DNA of 13,495 nt from Flavobacteriales bacterium (GCA_011524845.1 WTJL01000012.1:1-13495), one strand, 5' to 3'; shown: positions 6,034 to 13,495, counted from the first letter of the stretch. Made by a program: numbers and translations. Notes: a model not told the origin generated them from the sequence alone.

Positions 6034-7542
6034 TTAAGGGTGCGCATCAGGGACGGCAACTCCGGCGTATGCGCGCTCACCGTTGCTGTACATGCCCTCG
6101 AGCAGCACACCATCTTGTCCGTCTCGTTGGGCCTGACGGACGGCGAGTTCCACGTCCTTGGACGTCAACACCGGTCGGCCGTCGATGCGCAGGAGGATGA
6201 ATCCCCGTCTCAAGCCTTGACGTTTCCAAGCTCCATCCCTCATGTTCTGGACGATGAGTCCGCCGCGGAGCTTCAATTGTTGCTTCAAGGAGGAGGGAGC
6301 CTCTTCCAGTTGAACGCCCCAATGCTCGAGCACGTCTGGGGCTGGGGCAGGCGGTGCCGTGGGGGCTGACGCTTGGGGCACGGCGATCGGTTGGAGGTGC
6401 GATTTGTCGAGCTCGGTGGTCCCTTTTCGGTCGGTGAGGGTCACTTCCATCTGGCGCCGGGCGCCTTGTCGCCAAACATCCAGCCTCACCTTGTCCCCTG
6501 GTCGGTGCTTGGAAAGTTGTTCTTGCAACGACGGAAAAGAGGACACGTCGATGCCGTTCACGGCGAGGATGAGATCTCCTCGTTGAAGGCCCGCTGCTTC
6601 CGCACCACCTCCCGTTTGGATGGAGCCAATGCGGACCCCCGTGGCGCGAGCATCCACTTGGATTCCCAAATAGGCCCGTTGAACCCGGCCGAATTCCACC
6701 AGGTCGTGGGTCACCTTGGCCACAATGGAAGAGGGAATGGCGAAGGAATAGCCCGCGTAGGAGCCTGTTTGGGATGCGATGGCGGTATTGATGCCGATGA
6801 GGTTGCCGTCCAAATCGACCAAGGCGCCTCCGCTGTTGCCCGGATTGACTGCGGCATCGGTTTGGAGAAAACTCTCCACCGGATGGATGTCGTGGGACGC
6901 GTTGGATTCCAAGAGGCGGATGTTGCGGCCTTTGGCGCTGACGATTCCGGCTGTGACGGTCGAGGTCAAATTGAGCGGGTTGCCGACGGCCAACACCCAC
7001 TCGCCGACGCGCACGTCGTCGGAGTTTCCGAAGGTCATGGCGGCCAAGGGAGCAGAAGGCTCAATCTTCAGGACAGCCAAGTCGGTGCTGGGATCGCTGC
7101 CGACCACCTCTGCAGGGTAGGATTGTCCGTTGGAGGTGCTCACCCGAATGTCGCGTGCACCTTGGATGACGTGGTGGTTGGTGACAATCAGGCCTTTGTC
7201 GTCCACGACCACGCCGCTCCCGGAGCCCTGCGCCACGCGGCCAGCAGCCATGCCCAACATGCTGAGCCAAGGGTTGCTTTGGTCGGGAACGACGGAGGCG
7301 GTTTGGACATGGACGACTGCATCCACCGACGCCTCCGCAGCCCGAACAAACGAGGTTTCACCTGCCGGCATGGCGGCAGAGCGAGGGACGGGCCAATTGG
7401 GGACAGAAGAAGAGGAGGCGTGGGCGGTGAGATGGTGAACCTCACGGTCGCCGGGCGTGGTGGCCACGCGGCCCATGGAGGCTCCCAATGCCAACAACAG
7501 GGTCCCGCCAAGGACCCAAGTCAAGGTCGTTTTCGCGTTCAT
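6034..7542 (-). CDS. HtrA/DegP-family periplasmic serine protease
   Basis: A 502-residue trypsin-like protease acting on misfolded envelope proteins. Residues 5-21 are an N-terminal signal or anchor. The protease domain holds the catalytic triad H124 (TNHHV), D154 (STDLAVLKI) and S237 (NPGNSGGAL). A first PDZ domain spans about 290-372 (YLGIQV ... GLQRGDLILAVNG), then a Pro/Ala-rich linker (about 388-402) and a second, more divergent PDZ-like domain (about 405-498). The length fits the DegP/DegQ class with two PDZ domains. ATG 7542 is chosen over an in-frame TTG at 7575 because it places the hydrophobic segment directly at the N-terminus. The upstream gap of 101 bases is the largest in the window and contains a hairpin, so the gene may have its own promoter. 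Confidence 0.94.
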   Translation of the reverse strand: MNAKTTLTWVLGGTLLLALGASMGRVATTPGDREVHHLTAHASSSSVPNWPVPRSAAMPAGETSFVRAAEASVDAVVHVQTASVVPDQSNPWLSMLGMAAGRVAQGSGSGVVVDDKGLIVTNHHVIQGARDIRVSTSNGQSYPAEVVGSDPSTDLAVLKIEPSAPLAAMTFGNSDDVRVGEWVLAVGNPLNLTSTVTAGIVSAKGRNIRLLESNASHDIHPVESFLQTDAAVNPGNSGGALVDLDGNLIGINTAIASQTGSYAGYSFAIPSSIVAKVTHDLVEFGRVQRAYLGIQVDARATGVRIGSIQTGGGAEAAGLQRGDLILAVNGIDVSSFPSLQEQLSKHRPGDKVRLDVWRQGARRQMEVTLTDRKGTTELDKSHLQPIAVPQASAPTAPPAPAPDVLEHWGVQLEEAPSSLKQQLKLRGGLIVQNMRDGAWKRQGLRRGFILLRIDGRPVLTSKDVELAVRQAQRDGQDGVLLEGMYSNGERAYAGVAVPDAHP

Positions 7543-7572
7543 GCGGAGAGGGGTTGTCTGGTTCAACACGAA

Positions 7573-7580
7573 CAAAACAA
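7573..7580 (-). promoter_or_regulatory. Weak candidate -7 box for htrA (TTGTTTTG)
   Basis: On the - strand TTGTTTTG differs from TAnnTTTG only at the second base and lies about 30 bases ahead of the htrA ATG. It is also the T-rich tail of the hairpin just upstream, so it may simply be part of a terminator. No matching upstream TTG was found at normal spacing. Confidence 0.2.
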
Positions 7581-7582
7581 CG

Positions 7583-7600
7583 CCAAGCCGCCCGGCTTGG
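7583..7600 (-). terminator. Hairpin with a T-rich tail after the oxygenase gene
   Basis: On the - strand, CCAAGCC-GGGC-GGCTTGG forms a perfect 7-bp stem with a 4-base loop (an 8-bp palindrome if the loop is counted tightly), followed by CGTTGTTTTGTTC. It begins 43 bases past the oxygenase stop and about 40 bases before htrA. The form suits a moderate intrinsic terminator or attenuator; the T-run is interrupted, so readthrough into htrA is likely. Confidence 0.5.
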
Positions 7601-7643
7601 TGTGGCGAAAAATGTCAAGAAAGTTGAAAGGCCTCGGGCGATT

Positions 7644-8636
7644 TCACTTTCCTTGGGTCAACCCAATCTCTCGGAGCCGCTCCGCCAAGTATTCCCCCGC
7701 GGTGGTGGCAGGGTCCAGCGGCGACTCGCCGGGTTGAACGCATTGAGGCAATGCCGCGAGGCTCATGTCTGGAACAGGGTGGCAGAAGAAGGGCATGCTG
7801 AAGCGGGGTTGACTCCACAACTCGCGCGGAGGATTGACGACCCGGTGGGTGGTGGACTTCAGCTCGTGGTTGGTCAAGCGCTGCAACATGTCGCCCACGT
7901 TCACCACCAGGTGCTCTGGCAAGGCTTTGACCGCAGTCCATTCGCCTTCCTTGTCCATGACCTCCAGTCCGTCGGCCGACGCCCCCACCAACAAGGTGAT
8001 GAGGTTGATGTCTTCATGCTGTCCAGCACGCACACTTGAATGGGGCTCGCCTGTGATGGGGGGGTAGTGAATCAGTCGCAGGATGCTGTTTCCGCCGGGC
8101 ACGAACTGCTCGAAATAGGTCTCCTCAAGCTCCAAGTGAAGGGCAATGGCCCGAAGCATTTGACGTCCCACGTCTTCCAGGCTCTGGTACAAGGCGTCGG
8201 CCTGTGGGGCCAAACGAGGACATTCGTCCACCTCCGCGTTGGGGGGGTAATTGTCCATGTCGGCACCTTCAGGGATGCGCGTTTGTCCGACTTGCCAAAA
8301 CTCTTTGAGGTCCGCGGCCTTCGAATCCTTGGCGTGCTCCGTGCCGAAGCTGACGTAGCCCCGCTGCCGGTTGTGCTCGGGATGCTCGTGCTTCAGTTTG
8401 GTCGAGTTGGGCAGGGCAAAAAACGCCTCCGCCTCCGCGTACATGGTGTCGATGACCTCAGGCTGAACCCCATGCCCTGAAATGGCGGCAAAACCCACCG
8501 ACCGATAGGCGGCCCCGAGGTCGTCCACAAAGGCTTGACGTTGTTGGGCGGTGCCGTGGGTGAAGTGGCTGAGATCAAGGGTAGGAATGCCTGCCACAAA
8601 ATCGAGATGGGCGACGGATGCAGGTGGGTTTTTCAT
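7644..8636 (-). CDS. 2-oxoglutarate/Fe(II)-dependent oxygenase, isopenicillin N synthase-like
   Basis: A 330-residue non-haem iron oxygenase. An N-terminal DIOX_N-type region is seen at about 16-115 (IPTLDLSHF, SVGFAAISGHGV, RGYVSFG), then the double-stranded beta-helix with iron ligands H207 and D209 (GQHEDINLITLL) and H264 (STTHRVVNP), and the R278-x-S280 pair that binds 2-oxoglutarate in this family. All ligands are intact, so an active hydroxylase, desaturase or cyclising oxygenase is expected. The substrate cannot be read from sequence; most bacterial members of this family are uncharacterised. It follows the second glycosyltransferase gene by 36 bases, which suggests cotranscription and perhaps a shared pathway. 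ATG 8636 gives the normal family N-terminus. Confidence 0.9.
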   Translation of the reverse strand: MKNPPASVAHLDFVAGIPTLDLSHFTHGTAQQRQAFVDDLGAAYRSVGFAAISGHGVQPEVIDTMYAEAEAFFALPNSTKLKHEHPEHNRQRGYVSFGTEHAKDSKAADLKEFWQVGQTRIPEGADMDNYPPNAEVDECPRLAPQADALYQSLEDVGRQMLRAIALHLELEETYFEQFVPGGNSILRLIHYPPITGEPHSSVRAGQHEDINLITLLVGASADGLEVMDKEGEWTAVKALPEHLVVNVGDMLQRLTNHELKSTTHRVVNPPRELWSQPRFSMPFFCHPVPDMSLAALPQCVQPGESPLDPATTAGEYLAERLREIGLTQGK

Positions 8637-8672
8637 GTCGACACGGGATTGTGAGGGACAAGTTCGGAAACC

Positions 8673-9869
8673 TCAGACTTCTCTCGGCTCGGAAACGCGA
8701 CAAAGAATGTCGGCCAAGGTCGTTCCGTGGGTCTCCCAGGAGAATTGAGCTTCCATGGCTTGCTTGGCGCGCTTGGCCATGGCGTGGTTGGCCTCGGGTT
8801 CACCCAGCATGCGGTCAATGGCGTCCGCGAAAGACGCCGCATCGTGGCACACGGTCGCATGTCCTGAACTCGGCAGATTGAGCGGGGCAAAGGCGTGAGG
8901 AGACAGCACACATGGAACCTCCGACGCCATGGCTTCGAGCACTTTGTTTTGAAGTCCCGTTCCTATGCGGAGGGGTGCCACAAACAATGTGGCCGATCGG
9001 TAGACCTCGGTGATGTCGTCCACCCATCCAGTGACGGTGACGCGGTCGGACGCCAGGGCTTTGACACTGGCCTTGGGTTGAGCCCCAGCAAGGACGATGC
9101 GTACAGTGGCGTGTTGGATCAAGGGCAGGATGTCGTCCACCAGATGGTGGGCCGCGTCCACGTTGGGCGCGTAGGACATGTTGCCTGTGAACAACACCAC
9201 TGGATCGCGGGTCGGCCGTTCTTGGGGTGGAGAGAACGCGGCCAAATCCACCCCGTTGGGCACGAGTTCAATGCGGTCGCGGTCACGGTGGGGGATGAGC
9301 AGCCGGTCGTTTCGAGAAATGATGGTGGTGGCGTCGAAATAATCGAAGATTCGGGATTCATAGCGCGCCAGCCGTGTGCCCTCCGATCGGAACAACCACC
9401 GCAACGCTCGAAGCCCGAGCCGGGTCTCGGAATGGGCGCGTCGGTGCATGCCAGCACTCAAGGCGTCCATGTAGTCCAGCACTTTGGGGACGTGGTGGAG
9501 GTCCTTCACGTATTCTGCGCAGCGGATCAGTTGACAGTAAAGAACGTCGGGTTGCGTCTTGTCCACCAGGTCTCGGACTTCGCGCAGGGCGGCGCGTTCG
9601 GTGAACCACACCAGCTGGAAGGGGAGTTGCGAGGTCCAAGACCACGCCATGCGCCACAGCCGCTTGACCCATGAAAGTTTGACCACGTGAAGGCCATGAA
9701 GCCAGGGCGCCAAGGCCTCGCGTTGTTCGGCGGTCAGGTCGCGGTGACTCAAGCAACAAAGGGTCACCTCATGCGATTCACTCAAATGTTTGAGTTGATG
9801 ATACAAGCGGAGTTTGTCCCCTTTTTCAAGCGGAAACGGCACGCGTGAGGACACGACAAAGACCTTCAT
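8673..9869 (-). CDS. Family-4 glycosyltransferase, exosortase-associated (Stp1-like) type
   Basis: A 398-residue GT-B fold glycosyltransferase. The N-terminus (VSSRVPFPLEKGDKLRLYHQL, 6-26) and LDYMDALSAG (131-140) recall the sugar transferases that accompany PEP-CTERM/exosortase systems, and the C-terminal domain has VPNGVDLAAFSP (203-214), LFTGNMSYAPN (226-236) and the donor-binding GTGLQNKVLEAMA (303-315). The likely role is sugar transfer to a lipid-linked or polysaccharide acceptor on the cytoplasmic side; donor and acceptor are unknown. The reading frame extends 25 codons upstream, but ATG 9869 gives the normal MKVFVVSS beta-strand start and an ATGA overlap with the stop of the preceding glycosyltransferase gene. 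No exosortase is in the window, so the subfamily is tentative. Confidence 0.88.
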   Translation of the reverse strand: MKVFVVSSRVPFPLEKGDKLRLYHQLKHLSESHEVTLCCLSHRDLTAEQREALAPWLHGLHVVKLSWVKRLWRMAWSWTSQLPFQLVWFTERAALREVRDLVDKTQPDVLYCQLIRCAEYVKDLHHVPKVLDYMDALSAGMHRRAHSETRLGLRALRWLFRSEGTRLARYESRIFDYFDATTIISRNDRLLIPHRDRDRIELVPNGVDLAAFSPPQERPTRDPVVLFTGNMSYAPNVDAAHHLVDDILPLIQHATVRIVLAGAQPKASVKALASDRVTVTGWVDDITEVYRSATLFVAPLRIGTGLQNKVLEAMASEVPCVLSPHAFAPLNLPSSGHATVCHDAASFADAIDRMLGEPEANHAMAKRAKQAMEAQFSWETHGTTLADILCRVSEPREV

Positions 9870-11098
9870 GATTCCACCCAGGATTTCAAGTGGAGGGTCA
9901 AGGTCTTGGCCCTTGCTTGGTGACCGAGGTGTTGAAGGGCCCATGCCCGACCTCGTGCGCCAAGTGCCTTGGCCTCGTCGCCGTGGGTCAGCAGGTGCGT
10001 GAGGGCCTCGGCCATGGCGTCCTCGGTGTCGGCCACGATCACCTCCTGCCCAGAGGTCAAGTCCATGCCTTCCATGCCCTTGGAGGTGGTGACAATTGGG
10101 CGGCCAGCGGCCAAGGCCTCTGCGAGTTTGATGCGCATTCCGGAGCCCGCGTGGAGCGGAACCACAACCACGTACGGTGAGTCGTAGGTGGCGGCTGCGT
10201 CGGCCACTTCACCCAACACCTCGATGCCCAGGTCGGAATCGGAGGTCCAATGCTCTGGCATATGACGCCCCGCCAAATCGAGCCTTGCGTCAGGAAGAGT
10301 TCGCCGGACGTTGGGCCAAACCTCGTCTTTGAGCCATTGGACGCCTTGAAGATTGGGTGCCCAATCCATGGCCCCCAGATGAAGCACTGCACTGGGACGT
10401 TCTTGCATGGCGCTGTGGGGCCGTGCCTCCACGTCCAATCCAAAGGGAAGGGCAATGACGCGGTCGGCCAAGTCTTTGTCGTGGCGGGCAATGGTCTGTC
10501 GAATCCAGGCCGCGTCACGCTCCGTGATGGCCGCGATGGCGTCCACGGATTGGAGGGACTGGATTTCTTCATGTTTCAACTTGCCTTGAAACAGGTGGAG
10601 CAGCCACTTCTTGGGGCCACGCTCCATGCCCTTGGACACTTCCTCCCAAAGTTGATGCTCCACGTTGTGGGCCCTCAAGACAATTTCAGCGTCGCTGAGT
10701 CGGCGGATGGCCGGGATGTACGACGTGGTGAAGAGCGACTCCAACAAGACGACGTCGTAGAGGTCGGCACGAAGGGCGTCTTCAATGGCCATTTCCATTT
10801 CCGGCACGTGAAAGCGACTCAAGTGGTAGCTCTCGCCCGTCACCACATGGCTCATCGCGTCGCGCACGTTCAACTCCGTGTCGGCGAAGACCGCTTGGAA
10901 TTGGGTTTGGGCGAGGTAATCCGCGGAAAGGGCAGACGCCACAAAGGGGTGCTTGTGGGTGTGAAGCGTCAACACCTTGAGGGTGTGTCCCTCTTCGAGC
11001 AATCCCGTGGTCAGGCTGTCCATGGCGATGCACCCTCCATCCACCGCGGGGCGCGGGGGCTTGTGGCAGATTTGAAGAATGCGTAACGGCTTGCTCAT
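9866..11098 (-). CDS. Family-4 glycosyltransferase
   Basis: A 410-residue GT-B fold enzyme. An N-terminal Rossmann strand ILQICHKPPRPAVDGG (8-22) carries the usual Gly-Gly acceptor-side loop. ELVLRAHNVEH-like residues (139-148 region) and FGLDVEARP (219-227) mark the domain junction, and the C-terminal domain has LGAMDWAPN (241-249) and the nucleotide-sugar signature GSGMRIKLAEALAAGRPIV (318-336), where E328 is the conserved acid. It probably adds a sugar to a surface glycan or lipid carrier; specificity is unknown. ATG 11098 is chosen over a 28-codon upstream extension because it begins at the expected first beta-strand. It starts 16 bases after the LptF/G stop and its own stop overlaps the next glycosyltransferase start. 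Confidence 0.9.
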   Translation of the reverse strand: MSKPLRILQICHKPPRPAVDGGCIAMDSLTTGLLEEGHTLKVLTLHTHKHPFVASALSADYLAQTQFQAVFADTELNVRDAMSHVVTGESYHLSRFHVPEMEMAIEDALRADLYDVVLLESLFTTSYIPAIRRLSDAEIVLRAHNVEHQLWEEVSKGMERGPKKWLLHLFQGKLKHEEIQSLQSVDAIAAITERDAAWIRQTIARHDKDLADRVIALPFGLDVEARPHSAMQERPSAVLHLGAMDWAPNLQGVQWLKDEVWPNVRRTLPDARLDLAGRHMPEHWTSDSDLGIEVLGEVADAAATYDSPYVVVVPLHAGSGMRIKLAEALAAGRPIVTTSKGMEGMDLTSGQEVIVADTEDAMAEALTHLLTHGDEAKALGARGRAWALQHLGHQARAKTLTLHLKSWVES

Positions 11099-11114
11099 GG
11101 TGTCGGTCGCGAAA

Positions 11115-12500
11115 TTAGGACGAACCCCAACGTGGAATCCAACGGCGTTCTTGCGTGGTGCTCCACAAGAGCAACAGGGCAATGGGCAACAGGGTCAGGG
11201 TGCTCAGCCACATGCCAGACCAAGGGGTCAAGGTGCCCACCTTCACGAGTTGCTCACCCAGCATGGAGAGGGAGTAATAGAGCAAGAACATGCCGAGAGC
11301 CAACAGGGTGGGGACGCCCAAGCCGCCTCTGCCCACGAGGGCGCCCAAAGAACTCCCCACCAAGAACAACACCATGCATCCCAGTGCCAAGATGTACTTG
11401 CGGTGCCACTCAATGTCGTGGCGGTGTTGGCGGAGTCGTTTTCCTTCCATGTTGGAGATGGCGTTCTCCAGGCTCCGAATGTGGTTGCGGGCGGCCTCTT
11501 TGGCCTTGTCAAAGGATCGGCCTCTGGACACTGGAGACAGCGCGGTGTGCCAAGGAGACAGGGGGGCGGCTTGAGGCGTGACTGCAGCGTTGGCGTACCA
11601 GCCTGTGGTGTCTGCCAGCCGTTCGAGGTTTCGCCGTCCGTAGCCCACCAGATCTTGTCGCTCTTGGACCAAGCTTTGTCGCAGCGAGTCGCTGTGGTGG
11701 TCCAATTCACTCAGGTTCATGCGCTCGTACGACCTGCGAAACAGGTCTTCGTTGGCCATCGAAAAGTCCAAGCTGTGAAGGGGGATGCGCAGGGTTTGCT
11801 TGCCAAATCGGCTGTGGATGTGGGGGTGCACGCGCTCCTTTTTTCGGGAAAGGGTCTCTTGGTGTTCTTCGTAGCTCACGCCGTCCTCAAGTTCCACGAC
11901 GAGGGCGCCGTCTCGTTGGGCCATCTGTCCGTGTTGGGCGTGGACGACAAGCACGCTGCGTCCCTTGGGGTCGCGGTGGTCGTGAATGAGCACGTCGTCC
12001 AGCGATCCGTCTGGATGTTTGGTGCCCACCCGAATGGAGAATCCATCGATGCCGTTGTAGAAGACCCCTTCACGGATGTTGAGGGCGGGCTTTTGTTTGG
12101 TCACAGAGTAGAGGAGGGCTCTGAACCTCATGTTGGCGGCGGGCCATCCTGTGTTGCTGAACCACAAGGCGCCGCTGCAGATGACGGCCATGCACAGGAC
12201 GAGGGGGCGGAGGATCCGCAGGAACGACATGCCAGAGGCCTTCATGGCGGTGAGTTCGCTGCGTTCGGCCAAGTTTCCCATGGCCATGATGGAGGCGACG
12301 AGAACGGCGAGCGGCAACGCAAGGTTGACCAGCCGCGCGGACGCGAACACCATGAGTTTGAACACCACCCACAGGTCCAGCCCTTTGCCGATCAGGTCGT
12401 CGGCGTACACCCACAAGAACTGCATGTCCAAGATGAACAGGGCCACAGGGAGGGTGACAGCAAAAGGGCCAAGGAAGGCGCGCAGCAAGAGACGGGACAT
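11115..12500 (-). CDS. LptF/LptG family permease (lipopolysaccharide export)
   Basis: Inner-membrane subunit of the LptBFG ABC transporter that extracts lipopolysaccharide for transport to the outer membrane. Of its 461 residues, about 11-33, 55-75 and 98-118 are membrane segments, followed by a large periplasmic beta-jellyroll/helical region (about 125-365) and three more membrane segments (about 368-390, 396-416, 427-447). The coupling-helix motif AMKASGMSFLRILRP (85-99) is typical. The Bacteroidota version is usually annotated simply as LptF/LptG, and which of the two it represents cannot be decided here. ATG 12500 fits the family start (RLLLRAFLGPF). An in-frame ATG at 12563 would add 21 residues and touch the divergent start codon, so it is less likely. 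It heads the run with the two glycosyltransferases. Confidence 0.92.
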   Translation of the reverse strand: MSRLLLRAFLGPFAVTLPVALFILDMQFLWVYADDLIGKGLDLWVVFKLMVFASARLVNLALPLAVLVASIMAMGNLAERSELTAMKASGMSFLRILRPLVLCMAVICSGALWFSNTGWPAANMRFRALLYSVTKQKPALNIREGVFYNGIDGFSIRVGTKHPDGSLDDVLIHDHRDPKGRSVLVVHAQHGQMAQRDGALVVELEDGVSYEEHQETLSRKKERVHPHIHSRFGKQTLRIPLHSLDFSMANEDLFRRSYERMNLSELDHHSDSLRQSLVQERQDLVGYGRRNLERLADTTGWYANAAVTPQAAPLSPWHTALSPVSRGRSFDKAKEAARNHIRSLENAISNMEGKRLRQHRHDIEWHRKYILALGCMVLFLVGSSLGALVGRGGLGVPTLLALGMFLLYYSLSMLGEQLVKVGTLTPWSGMWLSTLTLLPIALLLLWSTTQERRWIPRWGSS

Positions 12501-12561
12501 CCGCACACCGCGAAGATACTCGTCGGAACTCGTGTACCTTGGCGGGCAAAACCAAGAACCC
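12501..12561. promoter_or_regulatory. Divergent intergenic region between lptF/G and dpp3
   Basis: These 61 bases must hold promoters for both divergent genes. On the - strand TATCTTCG (12511-12518) is one base off TAnnTTTG and lies 10 bases before the lptF/G ATG at 12500. On the + strand TACCTTGG (12535-12542) is a weaker match 19 bases before the peptidase ATG. Neither has a clear upstream TTG at the normal spacing. Confidence 0.35.
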
Positions 12562-13495
12562 ATGCGTTTCACACGATTTCTTTTTTCAGGCTTGACTGGC
12601 ACCGCACTGGCCACGGCCTTGTTCCTCTCCAGCTGTGCTGGACCTGCCCATGAAGGGGCGGATTTTGAAGCTGCCCCTGCGACGGAGTCCACCGCAAGTG
12701 CCCCAGACGAAGACGGGTTTGTGTGGAAGACCGAGCAATTCGCCGACCTGAAACTCATCCGCTACCAAATCCCAGGATGGGAGCAGTTGAGCGCCAAGCA
12801 ACAGGCCTTGGTGTACTGCCTGAACATGGCCGGTTTGAGCGGACGCGACATCATGTACGACCAAAACAACCGCTACAACCTTCGCATTCGCCGCCTCCTC
12901 GAGGACATCTACGTCAACTACGAAGGGGACCGCAACACCGTCGGTTGGCAGGAATTTGAGGTGTACCTCAAGCGCATCTGGTTCTCCAACGGCATCCATC
13001 ACCACTACGCCAACACCAAGCACCAGCCTGGTTTCAGCGAAGCGTACATGGACCACTTGCTTGCCGAGACAGGGAACGCGTTGGACGCTGAATTGCGCGG
13101 CGTCATGTTTGACCCTGCGGTGGAATCCAAGAAGGTGGAACAAGACGGCACCAAAGGCCTTGTGGAAAGTTCTGCCGTGAACTTCTACGCACCCGACGTG
13201 TCCACGGAGGAGGCCAAGGCGTACTTCGAGTCCATTGCGGACAAAGAAGACCGCAGCCCCGTGGAGTATGGGTTGAACAGCCGTCTCGAAAAGGACGCCG
13301 AAGGAAAGGTTTTTGAAAACGTCTACAAGCTGGACGGCCTCTACGGCGAAAGCATTGCCGAGATCGTCAAATGGTTGAACGAAGCCATTCAATACGCGGA
13401 AAACGACAAGCAAGCCGCGGCGTTGCGGAACCTCGTGGCCTACTACGAGACGGGAGACCTCGAGAAGTGGAGCCTGTACAACATCAACTGGGTGC
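12562..13495 (+). CDS. Dipeptidyl peptidase III (M49), lipoprotein, N-terminal part
   Basis: The frame stays open from ATG 12562 to the window edge (311 complete codons), so the gene continues to the right. Residues 1-25 are a lipoprotein signal ending in LSSC (acylated Cys25), then an acidic Ala/Pro/Glu-rich tether to about residue 50. The following domain carries the conserved DPP III N-lobe of the Bacteroides type: GRDIMYDQNNRYNLRIRRLL (94-113), YEGDRN (119-124) and a hallmark KRIWFSNGIHHHY run at 137-149. The zinc motif HEXXGH is expected past the window end, because full-length family members are near 670-700 residues. The enzyme removes dipeptides from peptide N-termini; here it is probably periplasmic or outer-membrane attached. 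The start is supported by the signal peptide. Confidence 0.92.
   Translation, partial: MRFTRFLFSGLTGTALATALFLSSCAGPAHEGADFEAAPATESTASAPDEDGFVWKTEQFADLKLIRYQIPGWEQLSAKQQALVYCLNMAGLSGRDIMYDQNNRYNLRIRRLLEDIYVNYEGDRNTVGWQEFEVYLKRIWFSNGIHHHYANTKHQPGFSEAYMDHLLAETGNALDAELRGVMFDPAVESKKVEQDGTKGLVESSAVNFYAPDVSTEEAKAYFESIADKEDRSPVEYGLNSRLEKDAEGKVFENVYKLDGLYGESIAEIVKWLNEAIQYAENDKQAAALRNLVAYYETGDLEKWSLYNINWV

Noticed and set aside
6373..7737. Long + strand open frame (454 codons) opposite htrA
   Set aside because: Antisense to an HtrA with an intact catalytic triad; the translated product is low-complexity and shows no domain.
9870..9944. Upstream extension of the second glycosyltransferase
   Set aside because: The added 25 residues precede the first beta-strand, are Pro/Ser-rich, and would give a long overlap with the neighbouring gene; the ATGA overlap start at 9869 is typical.
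11079..12653. Long + strand open frame (524 codons) opposite the LptF/G permease
   Set aside because: It is rich in His, Gln and Gly with no membrane or catalytic features, and it crosses the divergent promoter region and the start of the peptidase gene.
12501..12758. Upstream extension of LptF/G into the peptidase gene
   Set aside because: It would read antisense through the lipobox region of the divergent peptidase; the family start lies at 12500.
12586..13413. - strand open frame (275 codons) at the right end
   Set aside because: It is antisense to the dipeptidyl peptidase III gene, whose conserved motifs and lipobox make the + strand the coding one.

Overview
The window reads as a high-GC member of the Bacteroidota, probably a marine-type Flavobacteriales relative; this is an inference from gene content. 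The evidence is a Bacteroidota-style DUF493 protein, an LptF/LptG permease of the Bacteroidota form, a dipeptidyl peptidase III lipoprotein like the one in Bacteroides, a dockerin-like C-terminal end of a secreted protein, CtlX and a second pentein enzyme in tandem, lipoboxes, no clear Shine-Dalgarno sites, and exact TAnnTTTG promoter boxes just upstream of two genes. No rRNA, tRNA, CRISPR array, insertion sequence or phage gene was seen.

Layout. At the left edge (1-105, +) is the tail of a secreted protein ending in a calcium-binding EF-hand/dockerin-like loop, followed by a strong intrinsic terminator (131-150). Two short + strand genes follow: a DUF493 protein (185-466) and a small membrane-anchored protein (470-823). 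Everything from 846 to 12500 lies on the - strand and is tightly packed. Read in transcription order from the right it is: LptF/LptG permease, two family-4 glycosyltransferases joined by an ATGA overlap, a 2-oxoglutarate/Fe(II) oxygenase, a hairpin, an HtrA/DegP protease, a LON-substrate-binding-domain protein, a predicted lipoprotein of unknown function, an arginine-deiminase/amidinotransferase-like pentein, CtlX and arginyl-tRNA synthetase. CtlX and argS also share an ATGA overlap. At the right edge a divergent + strand gene (12562 to the window end) encodes the first 311 residues of a lipoprotein dipeptidyl peptidase III (M49).

How the genes may work together. The LptF/G-glycosyltransferase-oxygenase block suggests envelope glycan or lipopolysaccharide assembly and export. 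HtrA and the LON-domain protein suggest envelope and protein quality control. The two penteins could convert arginine to citrulline and citrulline to ornithine, and their coupling to argS places arginine breakdown and arginine charging in one transcript. That module, together with the unknown lipoprotein at its head, is the most interesting part of the window. Most of the other genes belong to familiar housekeeping families, and I see no defence system or mobile island. No gene-free stretch exceeds about 100 bases.
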